NCBI RefSeq assembly: GCF_000731985.1
Contig: NZ_JNCS01000010.1
Span: 1 to 64,000, forward strand
Source of the DNA: Natrinema altunense
Lineage (GTDB): Archaea; Halobacteriota; Halobacteria; Halobacteriales; Natrialbaceae
Direction: 5' to 3'
Length of the DNA stretch: 64,000 nucleotides
In this document: positions 53,115 through 62,515 of the stretch, piece after piece
Position numbering within the stretch: the first letter of the stretch is position 1
How the letters are laid out: each line of letters opens with the position of its first letter
The notes under the pieces: model-generated
Told to the model about the DNA's origin: nothing
The model's database searches: none
What the model saw: the letters and a program-made list of their open reading frames with translations, nothing else
Position numbers and translations under genes: made by a program

Positions 53115-54620
53115 TCAGAAGTAGCCGAAGAGCGTTCCGACCAGGACGAGCAGCCACATCGCGGTGCCGACGAGCAACATGTCGTTGAACCTTGAGTTCC
53201 GAGCGGCCCGTTTGGCCGCACCGCCGGCGATCAGTCCGAGCGCGACGACGACGAGCATTCGCTGGACGACGACGTCGACGGGCAGCGAGGAGACGCCGAG
53301 CAGGCTGTAGTCGAGCCAGACCGCGACCGCGAGCGAGCCCGCGGCGACGACGGCGGCGTCGAGCCGTCGCGTGAGCCCGCGTGCGAGCAGGTAGGTCGCG
53401 ACCGGGATGCCGACACCGATCACCGGATAGAGGAGCCCGGCGATCTGGTGTGGCGTGAGGAACGCGGCCCGCCGTTCGAGCGCGAGGCCGCCCATCCGGA
53501 CGCCCAGATACAGCGCCAGGATGGTGAAGACGAGGAGGACGTGGCCGGCCTCGAGGCGGGCGTACGCCGCGGCGAGGCGTTTCCGGTCGACATCGGTCAG
53601 GTGGTCGTCGATCGCGCCGGGCGTCCGCTCGGCGACGCGCTCGGTCGCGGATCGATCGGTACCGCTCGAGGCGGTGCCACCGCGTCGGCCGGCGCGAACG
53701 CCGACGAGCGTCGGGACGACGAGCAGGCCGGCGAGTTCGACGAGGGACGCCCAGCCGTCGGCGTCGACGGAGTTCCTGTTGTCGAGGTAGATCCGGCTCA
53801 CATCGTCCTGAACGTCGACGCGTGGGTGTTTCATGAAGTCGGTCTCGACCTTCGTCTGGGCGTCCTGGGAGCCGTGGACGCGATGCCGAAGGGTAAACCA
53901 GTCGAAGTGCTCCGAGTGTGTCTGCATGGCGACCCAGTCGTCGTCCTCGTTGGGACTCTCGTAGAGGCGGATGTGATACCGTTGCCCGAAGTAGTCGCCG
54001 TCCTCGAGCTGGCGCGTTTCGGTCGTCCAGTAGCCGCTCTCGTTCGGCCCGGGGTCGACGTAGGCGTAGCGGGTGCCGCCGTCGGCGTGCCCCCAGTTGA
54101 GGTCGGGAATGGGATCCCGTGGCTCGTCCGACGCGGCTTCCGCGGCGGTCTCGTTCTGTGGCGAGGCGTTCACCGTCGATTCGTCGGCGGTCTCGTTGGC
54201 CGGTCGGTCGCCGTCGGCGGTCGCGTTCGCCGGTTGCATTTCGTTGTCGGAGGCGTTGCCGACGGTAAGCGAGTACGTCTCCGGAAGCGCTTCCTCCTCG
54301 GATTCGTTGACTTTCGACCAGTCTCCGTCACCGCCCTCTGCGTCGGACAATACCCGTTCGACGTCGTCGACGTCACCGCGAACGACCACGTTGATCGGAC
54401 TTCGTTTCTGGAACCGCTTGGTCGGACTGAGGTACTCCCAGAAGCCGCTCTCGGAGTCCTCGAACGTCACGAGTTCCGGCGTCGATTTGGGCTGAGTCGA
54501 CTGAGCGGGTAGATCGGACGCCGTCTGGCTGGTCGACAGCGACAGGAACAGCGACGGCCCGCCGACCAGAAGGACGGCGAGAACGAGTAAAACGGCCGCG
54601 ATCACGATCGATCGGCGCAT
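53115..54620 (-). CDS. Membrane protein with large extracytoplasmic acidic domain
   Basis: 501 aa from ATG 54620. N-terminal hydrophobic segment ([20 protein letters not shown]). An extracytoplasmic domain of about 265 residues, acidic with an Asn/Ala/Thr-rich linker, contains [20 protein letters not shown] and [13 protein letters not shown]. Six or so C-terminal segments follow ([35 protein letters not shown], and others). No family is recognised. A GTG at 54647 in frame is an alternative start. Confidence 0.72.
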   Translation of the reverse strand: MRRSIVIAAVLLVLAVLLVGGPSLFLSLSTSQTASDLPAQSTQPKSTPELVTFEDSESGFWEYLSPTKRFQKRSPINVVVRGDVDDVERVLSDAEGGDGDWSKVNESEEEALPETYSLTVGNASDNEMQPANATADGDRPANETADESTVNASPQNETAAEAASDEPRDPIPDLNWGHADGGTRYAYVDPGPNESGYWTTETRQLEDGDYFGQRYHIRLYESPNEDDDWVAMQTHSEHFDWFTLRHRVHGSQDAQTKVETDFMKHPRVDVQDDVSRIYLDNRNSVDADGWASLVELAGLLVVPTLVGVRAGRRGGTASSGTDRSATERVAERTPGAIDDHLTDVDRKRLAAAYARLEAGHVLLVFTILALYLGVRMGGLALERRAAFLTPHQIAGLLYPVIGVGIPVATYLLARGLTRRLDAAVVAAGSLAVAVWLDYSLLGVSSLPVDVVVQRMLVVVALGLIAGGAAKRAARNSRFNDMLLVGTAMWLLVLVGTLFGYF

Positions 54621-54736
54621 CTCCTCGTCACTAGCGAGGGCGGACACATCAAACCCTCTGTATCACCACCGGTCCGCACGATCGAACTGGGCGGCCACCT
54701 CGAACGGGGAACGGTGGTCGCACTTCCCGGGGGCGT

Positions 54737-55165
54737 TCACACGTCGGGGCCGACGGTAGTGACCGGGACCGGTGCTTCGCGGACGACACGCTGGGAGACG
54801 CTGCCGACGACGTTGCGTTCGTACTCGTCGCCGCTGGTTCCCATGACGATCAGATCGACATCGGCGTCCGCGGCGTACTCGACGATACACTCGGCCGGGT
54901 TGCCGGTGTCGACGGCCGTGGTCGTCTCGATACCGTGTTCGGCGGCGCGGGTCACCGCGTCGTCGACCGCCGCGCGGGCGGTCTCCTCGAGGTCGTCGCG
55001 GACCTGCTCGATGCGATCGTCGTCGAGCACGAGGAACGCGCGGTCGTCGACGACCGAGAGGACGTGGAGGGTCGCGTCGCGGGTGGCCGCGACGTCGATG
55101 GCGTGGTCCGCGACGGTCGTCGCGTGGTCGCTGCCGTCCGTCGGAAGCAGGATCGTCTCGTACAT
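54737..55165 (-). CDS. Universal stress protein (UspA family)
   Basis: 142 aa, one Usp domain. MYETILLPTDGSDHATTVAD at the N-terminus, ADVDLIVMGTSGDEYERNVV with the G-x2-G-x(9)-G-type ATP-binding loop, and VPVTTVGPDV at the end. Cytosolic nucleotide-binding protein of unknown target. Confidence 0.93.
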   Translation of the reverse strand: MYETILLPTDGSDHATTVADHAIDVAATRDATLHVLSVVDDRAFLVLDDDRIEQVRDDLEETARAAVDDAVTRAAEHGIETTTAVDTGNPAECIVEYAADADVDLIVMGTSGDEYERNVVGSVSQRVVREAPVPVTTVGPDV

Positions 55166-55243
55166 TGCTGTCTACGTGGACCACTCGCCCGGACGGAAAA
55201 AGGGGTTTCCCTCCGTCTTCGACGGCGGGAACGAGGTGAACCG

Positions 55244-55606
55244 CTAGACGCCGGGAATGCCGAGCGCATCGGCCGTGACGAAGCCGACCACCGCGAGCGC
55301 ATAGAGGATGCCGACCGCGACGATCCAGGCGACGAATCCGATCGCGGCTGCGGACCCCCAGCCGCCGGGATACCGCCAGTTGATGACGCCGACCCAGATG
55401 ACCAACATGAGCAACACGCCGAGGATGGGGACCCAGCCGACGAAGAAGCTCGTGATCCCCCAGGCGGCCGCCCCGATGAGGGCGGTCACGGCAGCGTTCA
55501 CGAAGCCCGCGTCGCGATCCAACACCAGCCGCGCGCCCGCGAGGATGCCGATCGTTCCGACCAGCAGGCTCAGGACGAAAATCAGGATGGAGTCCGCGGC
55601 AGCCAT
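55244..55606 (-). CDS. Four-TM membrane protein, unrecognised
   Basis: 120 aa, almost entirely hydrophobic, with segments near residues 5-25, 36-56, 58-75 and 90-112. Notable is WVPILGVLLMLVIWVGVINW. It starts 1 nt before the stop of the amphi-Trp gene; a shared transcript is likely. Confidence 0.65.
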   Translation of the reverse strand: MAAADSILIFVLSLLVGTIGILAGARLVLDRDAGFVNAAVTALIGAAAWGITSFFVGWVPILGVLLMLVIWVGVINWRYPGGWGSAAAIGFVAWIVAVGILYALAVVGFVTADALGIPGV

Positions 55607-55607
55607 G

Positions 55608-55847
55608 TTAGGGTTTCCAGCTCAGTTCGATTTCGACTGTTTCGCGGTTCCCCCGGATCATCGAGGAGCGCTCGACGGTCTCGACCGAGACGTCGACGTT
55701 GTGGGGCGGGCTGAGCGATACGTTCTTGTTCCCGACCCGTATCGAGACCTCCTCGCTCTCGCTCCCGAACTCCGTCGCAAGCTCCTGGAGGTACGCGGCG
55801 AGTTCCTCTCGTGGCAGTGTTTCGTCGGCCGTCGTCCGTTGCGCCAT
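55608..55847 (-). CDS. Amphi-Trp domain protein
   Basis: 79 aa. The order TLPREELAAYLQELATEF followed by a short beta segment (SIRVGNKNVSLSPPHNVDV) and the terminal VEIELSWKP matches the amphi-Trp domain found in haloarchaeal proteins. The ATG at 55847 is chosen because upstream codons are not family-like. Function unknown. Confidence 0.72.
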   Translation of the reverse strand: MAQRTTADETLPREELAAYLQELATEFGSESEEVSIRVGNKNVSLSPPHNVDVSVETVERSSMIRGNRETVEIELSWKP

Positions 55848-56171
55848 GCGGGAACGTCGGCCTCCCGTCCGCAAAAGTATGGAGCATGAACATGTCGATA
55901 AGTGACTGTTACTGGATCGAGCCTGGCCGTAACGGGTTGTTGGGCGGACCCGAAACACTGGGCGGGCGAAATCGAATCGCCCGATGACGGAAAGAGACTC
56001 GCCTCGAGCGAGGGAGTACGGCCCGACACCGACGGCGCGGTGGTGCGACTGCGCGCGCCACTCTACGAGGGATGGTCAGCGGCGGGGACGCCCGGCGGTG
56101 TTCGGTTGCTACCCATCGACGGCGGCCGGACAAGCGTGGCTTTTTGACGACGGGGCGGGTAGCCGCCGACG

Positions 56172-57008
56172 ATGGACGTCGCCGTGGGAATCGTCGCTCA
56201 ACGTGACAACGAACGTGCACAGGCACTCGCCGCGAGCCTCGTCGACGCCCTCGAGCGCGAGGGAGCCAGCGTCGTCGTCGACGACGCGACCGGCGGAGCG
56301 GTCGGGACGAGTGCCGTCCCGGTCGCCGCGATGGCAGGTCGCGATCTCGTCGTGAGCATCGGCGGCGACGGAACGCTGCTGTTCGTCGCGCGCGAAGTCG
56401 GTTCGACGCCGATCCTGGGAATCAACCTCGGCGAAGTCGGCTTTCTCAATGCCGTCGCACCCGACGACGCGCTGGGCGTCGTCACCGAACTCGCCGCGGA
56501 ACTCGACGAAACGGGGTCCGTCGAGGAGCGCGAACTCACGCGACTGCGGGCGACCGGCGTCGAAGCGGACTGGACGCTCGAGCCGGCGCTCAACGAGATC
56601 GTCGTCCACGGACCGCGCCGAGGGAGCGGCGGCGGGGCCACTGTCGGGATCGACATCGACGGCCAACGGTACGCCGAGAGTCACGCGGACGGCGTCCTCG
56701 TGGCGACGCCGACGGGCTCGACCGCGTACAATTTGAGCGAAGGCGGGCCGCTGGTCCATCCCTCTGCGGAGACGCTCGTCGTCGCGCAGATGGCCGCAAC
56801 GGAGCCGATGCCGCCGCTGGTCGTCGAACCCGAGACCGAGATCACACTCACCGTCTCCGAAACCGAAACTGCCTACGCGATCAGCGACGGCCGAAACCGG
56901 CAACGTCTCGATCCCCCCGCCGAGGTGTCGGTCTCGCTCGCGAACGACGCCGTCAGGCTGGTGGGTCCGCAGGCGAACTTCTTCGACGGCCTCGACAAAC
57001 TCGAGTGA
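56172..57008 (+). CDS. nadK: NAD kinase
   Basis: 278 aa. It phosphorylates NAD to NADP. The family motifs are intact: VVSIGGDGTLLFVAREVGST (GGDG near residue 62), ILGINLGEVGFL, and ATPTGSTAYNLSEGGPLVHP. It is preceded by a non-coding gap of about 320 nt in which I see no gene. The last NAD gene in this window, 6 kb from nadE. Confidence 0.96.
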   Translation: MDVAVGIVAQRDNERAQALAASLVDALEREGASVVVDDATGGAVGTSAVPVAAMAGRDLVVSIGGDGTLLFVAREVGSTPILGINLGEVGFLNAVAPDDALGVVTELAAELDETGSVEERELTRLRATGVEADWTLEPALNEIVVHGPRRGSGGGATVGIDIDGQRYAESHADGVLVATPTGSTAYNLSEGGPLVHPSAETLVVAQMAATEPMPPLVVEPETEITLTVSETETAYAISDGRNRQRLDPPAEVSVSLANDAVRLVGPQANFFDGLDKLE

Positions 57009-57019
57009 GTCGACAGCGC

Positions 57020-57688
57020 CTATCGACGGCCGCCGGACCCGTTGCCCTCGACGAGTCGCTCTAGGTGCTCCGGCGGGACCGCGCCGCGGGCGACGTGGCC
57101 GTCCGAGAGGAAGGTCGGGACGCCGGTGACTCCTTTCTGCTGTGCTTCGGTGAACAGATCCTCGAGTTCCGCCCGGAGATCATCGTCGGCGATCGCGTCG
57201 CGGACCTCGTCGGCCGGCAGGTCGGCGTCGGCGGCGAGGTCGGCCAGCACGTCGGCGTCGCCGATGTCGCGTTCGTCCTGCCACAGCGCCGTGTAGATCG
57301 CCTCGTCAAATGCGGCCCACTGCTCGGGATGCTCCTCTTTGACGTACCACGACGCGACCTGCGCGTCGAACGAGTCCACGTCGGTCGCCATTTCGTGGGC
57401 CATCTCGACGCCGTACTCCTCTTGGAGCCGGCGGACGTTCTGTCTGGCCTGCTCGTAGTACTGTTCGTCTTTCCCGTCGTCTACCTCCTGATCGATCGAC
57501 CCGTCCGGGTTCCGTTTCCCGTGTCGCAGATCGAAGGGGTGCCACTCGACGGTCAGCGGCTCGTCGCGCCCCTCGCGGTACTGCTCGAGCGAGCGCGTCC
57601 CCAAGTAGCAAAACGGGCAGACGTAGTCGGCGTAAATTTCGATGCGATCGGTCGTCTCCGTCGTCGATCCGGTGTCTGCGTCGGCCAT
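57020..57688 (-). CDS. DsbA-family oxidoreductase (FrnE-like)
   Basis: 222 aa from ATG 57688. Thioredoxin fold with the redox motif CPFC in IEIYADYVCPFCYLGTRSLE (about 18-37). The cis-Pro region is TGVPTFLSDG near the C-terminus. The helical insertion WYVKEEHPEQWAAFDEAIYT is typical of FrnE-like proteins. No signal peptide, so it is cytosolic. Upstream ATG at 57703 is an alternative. Converges with nadK. Confidence 0.92.
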   Translation of the reverse strand: MADADTGSTTETTDRIEIYADYVCPFCYLGTRSLEQYREGRDEPLTVEWHPFDLRHGKRNPDGSIDQEVDDGKDEQYYEQARQNVRRLQEEYGVEMAHEMATDVDSFDAQVASWYVKEEHPEQWAAFDEAIYTALWQDERDIGDADVLADLAADADLPADEVRDAIADDDLRAELEDLFTEAQQKGVTGVPTFLSDGHVARGAVPPEHLERLVEGNGSGGRR

Positions 57689-57811
57689 AGCACAGTTAGG
57701 CATTCGTGGGGGAAAAGTCGCCGGTCACCGGCAGTCGACGTGAGTGGCTCGAGACGAGGGATAGACCTGGTCCGGCAGCCGAGGGGAAGACACGCCCGCG
57801 GCCGTCGCCCG

Positions 57812-58573
57812 TTAGCTCTCCGATCCCGTCGCCGGCGCGTCGGCGGCGTCGGTATCCGCGTCCGTCACGTCCGGCAGGTTCGGATCGCGGTAGGGGTTGC
57901 GCCCGTAGGCCGGCAGTTCGTCCTCGAGTTGGGACTTGAGCACGCGGCGCAGTCGGTTCAGACTCGTCGTGTCCAGCCCGTAGTCGGCCGCGAGCCGCTC
58001 GAAAGCCGGTTCGTCGGTGATGTCGTGTGCGCGATACCGGCCGAACAGTTCCTCCATCCGGTCGGCGGAGAGCGCTCGAGCATCGATATCGTCCAGCCCG
58101 AAGTACTGCTGGCGGTCGACGTCGACGACGTGACGGATCACCACGAGCGCGACCTTCTCGATCGCACGCTGGCTTCCGAACTCCGTGAGGTCGATCTCGT
58201 CCATGACGCCCAGCGCGAGATCCCGTTGCCACGGCGTCACGTCGAGGGCATTGCAAAGCGCCTGCGTCGTTCGGAGTCGGTCGAGTCGGTGCGCGCGCTC
58301 GCTGTAGCCCGGCGTCGCCGCGTGCTGTTCGTCGTGGAGGCGACGAACGTTCTCGGAGAGGTCCGCGTCGGCCGAGTCCGCGCGGCCGATGACCGTCGCG
58401 CTCGGCGTGACGACGCCCCACTGGCGGACCGTCGAATCGCGCTGCACGTCGGCCCGCGAGAGCGATCCGGACCCAGGCCGGGTCTCGAGGCGGCGGTCAC
58501 GGGCGGGCTCCCGTTCGACGCCGTCCGCGGCTCGCTCGGCACCTGGACCAGAGTCGGTACCGTCGTCTTGCAT
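57812..58573 (-). CDS. Probable DNA-directed RNA polymerase subunit epsilon (haloarchaeal)
   Basis: 253 aa. After a disordered leader of about 45 residues comes VVTPSATVIGRADSADADLS, then LHDEQHAATPGYSERAHRLD, a cyclin-like helical core (ALCNALDVTPWQRDLALGVM, GSQRAIEKVALVVIRHVVDV) and a C-terminal SLNRLRRVLKSQLEDELPAY. I recall this sequence type as the haloarchaeal protein annotated RNA polymerase epsilon; its function is not established biochemically to my knowledge. The core also recalls TFB cyclin folds. A copy of the 41-bp leader motif lies 150 nt upstream. Confidence 0.65.
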   Translation of the reverse strand: MQDDGTDSGPGAERAADGVEREPARDRRLETRPGSGSLSRADVQRDSTVRQWGVVTPSATVIGRADSADADLSENVRRLHDEQHAATPGYSERAHRLDRLRTTQALCNALDVTPWQRDLALGVMDEIDLTEFGSQRAIEKVALVVIRHVVDVDRQQYFGLDDIDARALSADRMEELFGRYRAHDITDEPAFERLAADYGLDTTSLNRLRRVLKSQLEDELPAYGRNPYRDPNLPDVTDADTDAADAPATGSES

Positions 58574-58723
58574 CGTCTGTCGCTCGGAGAGGGAGCGTGA
58601 AAAAGGCTCGCTCCGTCCGATCTGCCAGGGAATCGGACAAACAGCAACTCTAACACGTCTCGGTGGGGTGGGGCCTCGAGCGGGAGCGGGCGCTCGCTGG
58701 TCGAAGAGATCGGTCCGCGAAAA

Positions 58724-58764
58724 GCCCTTCGTAGCTTCACCTTGTGACCAGAGACACTTAAAGA
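58724..58764 (-). repeat. 41-bp leader motif, copy A
   Basis: Matches copy B (59769-59809) at 38 of 41 positions. On the minus strand it reads from a TTTAAGTG box to GGTGAAGCTACGAAGGGC. It lies between the nucleotidyltransferase stop and the epsilon-subunit gene, so it may start the latter's transcript. Confidence 0.75.
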
Positions 58765-58795
58765 GGGGATCGGAGACGAGGTGGGTCCGTCGGCG

Positions 58796-59716
58796 TCACT
58801 GAACCGCGGCGAGCAGGTCGTCGATGAACTCATCCAGTCGGTCGGTCTCGGGTCCGTCCCGGGCGTGAATCGCGGGATCGATTTCCCGCGCCGGATGTGC
58901 GAACGCACGACCGACGGCGTCGCCGATCTCGCTGTCCCCGTCGCCCGCCCGTTTCCGCTCGAGCAGGTCGCGGGCGCAGTCGATCCGCTCGGCGTCGAAG
59001 ACCGCGGGTGCCTGCTCGCGCAGGAACGTCTCGAACGCGAGCGCCGGCAGTTCGTGGCTCCCGCGTTCCCCCGTCTCCCGGAGGTAGCGGGCGGACATGG
59101 CGGCCCGAGCGATCATCAGGTTTCGCTTCACCGTGGGTTCGGTCCGCGTCTCGGTAAATCGATCGTCGTCGACCGGGATCGTCCGCGTTCCGGCGTCGGT
59201 TTCGACAGTGTACGCGTCGCCGTCCGACTCGAGGATCGGAACCACCGCGTCGTCGCTGCGGACCAGGTGGTGGGACACGTACTTCCGGTAGTTGCTCGTC
59301 GCGATCCCGCGCCACGTGTGATAGAGGTCGATGGGGTTGTACGTCCGCCGGATGTACGCGCGGAGGTCGGCGGGGTCGTACGCGGTCCGGTAGCGAATCG
59401 GGCTCCGAAGCAGGTCGATCGCGCTCTCGTTCGAGTCGGCCAACAGGCGCGCGAACGTCCGCACGTCCCAGCCCTGATACTCGAACGCGCCGCGGTCCTC
59501 GGCGATGCCCTCCGTGACGCCGTCAAGGTGGGCATAGCGCCGCAGGTCAGTCGGAACGTAAACGAAGCCGACATCGTAATCGCTGTCGGGACTCGCCGCA
59601 CCCCAGGCGCGGCTCCCGCGGGCGACTGCCAGCGCGACCGCGACATCCGCCTCGCGTTCGATCGCAGTGAGGTGGTCGTCGACGGTCTCGTGGACGTGCT
59701 TCGGAACGGAAGACAT
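58796..59716 (-). CDS. Nucleotidyltransferase of the Pol-beta superfamily (RlaP-like)
   Basis: 306 aa from ATG 59716. N-terminal nucleotidyltransferase motif ARGSRAWGAASPDSDYDVGF (GS then D-x-D). Then the EYQGWDVRTFARLLADSNES and LYHTWRGIATSNYRKYVSHH segments, characteristic of the family linked to RNA-ligase systems (PF10127-like). It should transfer a nucleotide to an unknown substrate. Copies of the 41-bp leader motif flank it. Longer upstream reading runs into copy B. Confidence 0.78.
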   Translation of the reverse strand: MSSVPKHVHETVDDHLTAIEREADVAVALAVARGSRAWGAASPDSDYDVGFVYVPTDLRRYAHLDGVTEGIAEDRGAFEYQGWDVRTFARLLADSNESAIDLLRSPIRYRTAYDPADLRAYIRRTYNPIDLYHTWRGIATSNYRKYVSHHLVRSDDAVVPILESDGDAYTVETDAGTRTIPVDDDRFTETRTEPTVKRNLMIARAAMSARYLRETGERGSHELPALAFETFLREQAPAVFDAERIDCARDLLERKRAGDGDSEIGDAVGRAFAHPAREIDPAIHARDGPETDRLDEFIDDLLAAVQ

Positions 59717-59768
59717 GGCTGTGACTCGAGGTCGTGGAAACGGGATGCGAGAAGACCGGGTGACGAAT

Positions 59769-59809
59769 GCCCTTCGTAGCTTCACCTTATGACCAGAAAT
59801 ACTTAAAGA
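59769..59809 (-). repeat. 41-bp leader motif, copy B
   Basis: On the minus strand a TTTAAGTA box, then GGTGAAGCTACGAAGGGC about 20 nt later, all about 50 nt before the nucleotidyltransferase start. Differs from copy A at three positions. It fits a promoter plus start of a 5' leader. Confidence 0.75.
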
Positions 59810-59876
59810 ACCGACGGGCCGTTCGAGGGTGTCAGGACGCGTCCGAGACACGTCACGGAGTGAGACGGGACCGTCC

Positions 59877-60290
59877 TCATCGAGTCTCGGTTGCCGTCCG
59901 GTTCTCAGTCGCCCACTGGCTATCCGCGTCACCCTCGCGGAGGATTTTCACTCGCGCGTCGTACGTCGCGTTCTCGAACACCGCATCGTCGTACTCGAAC
60001 GGAACTGCGAGCGTTCGCTCGGCAACGTCCGCGGGAACGCCGTACTCCTGAATGAACGCGTGGTCGTAGTCGCCGTCGATCCGGAGTTCTGCACGGAGTG
60101 TCACGTGTCCGGAAACGCCGGTTCGCTTTTCGATCGTCGTCACCACCAGAACGGTGCCAGCGTCGGGTTGGTACGTCCGGACGGTCCGGATTTCGAATCC
60201 CGGGTTCGGGTCGTCCCGGAGGGACTGACACCCTGCACCCAGCACAGCAGAAAGCACACCCGCGCCGGCGAGGAGGTCGCGTCGGTTCAT
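59877..60290 (-). CDS. Small lipoprotein, unrecognised
   Basis: 137 aa. Signal NRRDLLAGAGVLSAVLGAGC (twin-arginine-like with lipobox) followed by a beta-rich domain (VRTYQPDAGTVLVVTTIEKR, LRAELRIDGDYDHAFIQEYG). Related in layout to FxLYD-type exported proteins, but the motif is not clear. Membrane-anchored on the outside. Confidence 0.72.
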   Translation of the reverse strand: MNRRDLLAGAGVLSAVLGAGCQSLRDDPNPGFEIRTVRTYQPDAGTVLVVTTIEKRTGVSGHVTLRAELRIDGDYDHAFIQEYGVPADVAERTLAVPFEYDDAVFENATYDARVKILREGDADSQWATENRTATETR

Positions 60291-60707
60291 GTGGTCCTCG
60301 GCGTGGTGCTAGTTACACCGCTTCGAGCGGGCCATCGCAGGGAAGTCGTGTTCACCCGGGACGGTACCACGTCACGATTCGATCGAGCGAAATTCACGGC
60401 TCGCTCCAGCCATCGGTGAGTGACGGTCCAAACGGCTCCGACAGAATCGCGTAGCGGGTGTCCAGGGCGCATAGACGTTTTTAATCCAGCTTAGCGTAAA
60501 TACACGCTGATCTGTCATGTGCAATAGTGACCATCGTTGTTGGATTTCTAATTAAGCGGCATCAGTTAACTACTCCAGAACGACGAGTCCCCGTCAGAGT
60601 GCTCCCCCCGTGACGAGCGACAATCGAGCAACGGACGGCTCGAGCGGACCGTGTAAGTGACACCCGGTTCCGAAAGGTTGAATCACCCGCTACCCTGAAT
60701 GCGGTCA
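60291..60707. other. Intergenic region before mptA
   Basis: No gene is seen. An AT-rich stretch with TTTTTAATCC and CTAATTAAGC lies at about 60478-60556. No TATA box is obvious in the last 40 nt before the mptA ATG, so its transcript probably has a leader. Confidence 0.4.
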
Positions 60708-61634
60708 ATGAGTCATCAGTTGCCGGACGTGCAGGCGACGTCGCCGGACGTGACCGTCGGCCTGAGTCAGGTCGGCGTCACCGGCGTCGACAAGCTCGTC
60801 AAGATCGCCCGCGAGGACAAGCGTCCGATCGTCCTCACCGCCGAGTTCGAGGTCTTCGTCGACCTCCCGGGTTGGCGCAAGGGCGCGGACATGAGCCGCA
60901 ACATGGAGGTTATCGACGAGATTCTGGAGGACGCCACCCGCGAGGAGGCCTACGGCGTCGAGGAAGTCTGTGGCGAGGCCGCCGAGCGGTTGCTCGAGCG
61001 CCACGACTACACGTCGCGAGCGGAGGTCTCGATGGAGGCCGAGTTCATGCGGCGCGAACGGACGCCCGCGAGCGACCGCGAGACCCAACACACCGTCGAC
61101 ATCGTCGCGTCGGCGACGGCGACCGAGGACGGCACCCGCGAGGAGATCGGCGCGACGGTCACCGGGATGACCGTCTGCCCCTGTTCGCAGGGGATGTCGA
61201 CGGCCCGCGCGAAGGACACGCTCGAGGAGTTAGGCGTCGACGAGGAAACGATCACGGAGTTCCTCGACGAGGTGCCACAGCCGGGTCACTCCCAGCGCGG
61301 ACACGCGACGCTGACGATCGAAGCCGGTGGTGACCCCGCGGTCGATCTGAACGACATCATCGACATCGCTCGGGACTCGATGAGCGCCCGGATCTACAAC
61401 CTCGCGAAGCGACCCGACGAGGACCACATGACCTACGCGGCCCACGCCGACGCGAAGTTCGTCGAGGACTGCGTGCGCGCGCTGGCGGAGGGCGTCGTCG
61501 ACGAGTTCGACCACCTGCCCGACGACGCGGTGATCACGATGAGCCAGTCCAACGACGAGTCGATCCACCAGCACAACGCCCACGCCGAGCGTATCGTCGA
61601 GATGGGGACGCTCCGCGAGGAAATCGAGGGCTAG
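60708..61634 (+). CDS. mptA: GTP cyclohydrolase MptA (archaeal GTP cyclohydrolase I, FolE2 family)
   Basis: 308 aa. Converts GTP to a 7,8-dihydroneopterin cyclic phosphate for tetrahydromethanopterin/folate-type cofactors. FolE2 landmarks: [56 protein letters not shown] (metal-binding Cys) and [20 protein letters not shown], ending [20 protein letters not shown]. The ATG three codons downstream of another in-frame ATG matches the family N-terminus. Its 3' end overlaps the convergent regulator gene by 4 nt. Confidence 0.95.
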   Translation: MSHQLPDVQATSPDVTVGLSQVGVTGVDKLVKIAREDKRPIVLTAEFEVFVDLPGWRKGADMSRNMEVIDEILEDATREEAYGVEEVCGEAAERLLERHDYTSRAEVSMEAEFMRRERTPASDRETQHTVDIVASATATEDGTREEIGATVTGMTVCPCSQGMSTARAKDTLEELGVDEETITEFLDEVPQPGHSQRGHATLTIEAGGDPAVDLNDIIDIARDSMSARIYNLAKRPDEDHMTYAAHADAKFVEDCVRALAEGVVDEFDHLPDDAVITMSQSNDESIHQHNAHAERIVEMGTLREEIEG

Positions 61635-62434
61635 AACTCGAGCGGTTCCGCGTCTTCCCACCGCGGCACGAACTCCTCGTGGACGTTCGCGGCGAACTCG
61701 GGGTCCTTGAGGTCGATCATCCCGAAGGCTTCCCCCGAGGACAGCGGGTTCGGGACCTGAATGCAGACTTCGACGCCGTCGATGATATTGAACGATCCCG
61801 TGACGTCGTCGTGCGTGCGGACGTCGAAGTCATCGCGTTGCTGTAAGGTCTCGCGATAGCGCCGACCCACCGCCTCCGACATCGAGCCGACCATCTCGCG
61901 GGTCAGCAACAGATCGATCGAGACGCCGCGATCGAGCGCGTTCTCGAGTTGGGCGTTGATCTCCTCGCTGACCGCCTGCATGTCCCACTGGGGGGAGGGA
62001 TGTGATGACACCATGACGATGTCGCGATCGGCGGCCGCCAGCCGCTCCAAGAGGAGGTCGATCGTCTCGTCGGGGCCGACGGCGGCGGTCCAGAACTGGT
62101 CTTCGACCGGCTCGGCCGCGTCGAGTTCGTCCGCCAGATCGTCGACGATCGACTCGTATTGATCGGCTTTCTCCTCGAGTTCCCGTTTCTTGTCCTCGAG
62201 CAGGCGGTCGAGCGCCGTCGTGGGTTCGACGGCGACGTACTTCTTCGGCCGGCTCGCGGTCTGGGTCCGGACCAGGTTGTACTGTTCGATACTGTTGAGC
62301 ACGTCGTAGATCCGCCCCATCGGGACGTCACTCGCCCGTGACAACTCCTTGGCCGTCGTCGGGCCGGTGGTGAGCAGCGATCGGTAGGCTCGAGCTTCGT
62401 ACTCGGAGAGCCCGAGGTCCCTGAGACTGGCCAT
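61631..62434 (-). CDS. TrmB-family transcriptional regulator
   Basis: 267 aa from ATG 62434. N-terminal winged helix: [61 protein letters not shown] coiled linker ([20 protein letters not shown]) and a C-terminal TrmB/phospholipase D-like effector domain ([20 protein letters not shown]) follow. The effector and target genes are unknown. Confidence 0.9.
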   Translation of the reverse strand: MASLRDLGLSEYEARAYRSLLTTGPTTAKELSRASDVPMGRIYDVLNSIEQYNLVRTQTASRPKKYVAVEPTTALDRLLEDKKRELEEKADQYESIVDDLADELDAAEPVEDQFWTAAVGPDETIDLLLERLAAADRDIVMVSSHPSPQWDMQAVSEEINAQLENALDRGVSIDLLLTREMVGSMSEAVGRRYRETLQQRDDFDVRTHDDVTGSFNIIDGVEVCIQVPNPLSSGEAFGMIDLKDPEFAANVHEEFVPRWEDAEPLEF

Positions 62435-62515
62435 GTCACAACGGACCGACCGAAGCGCCATAAACGCTACGATAGTTTGATACGTAGCCGTCCTCGGGCG
62501 TTTCGAGGCCGAACG

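Noticed and set aside
55902-56147. 81-aa plus-strand frame before nadK
   Set aside because: No motif, mixed composition, and no promoter; treated as non-coding.
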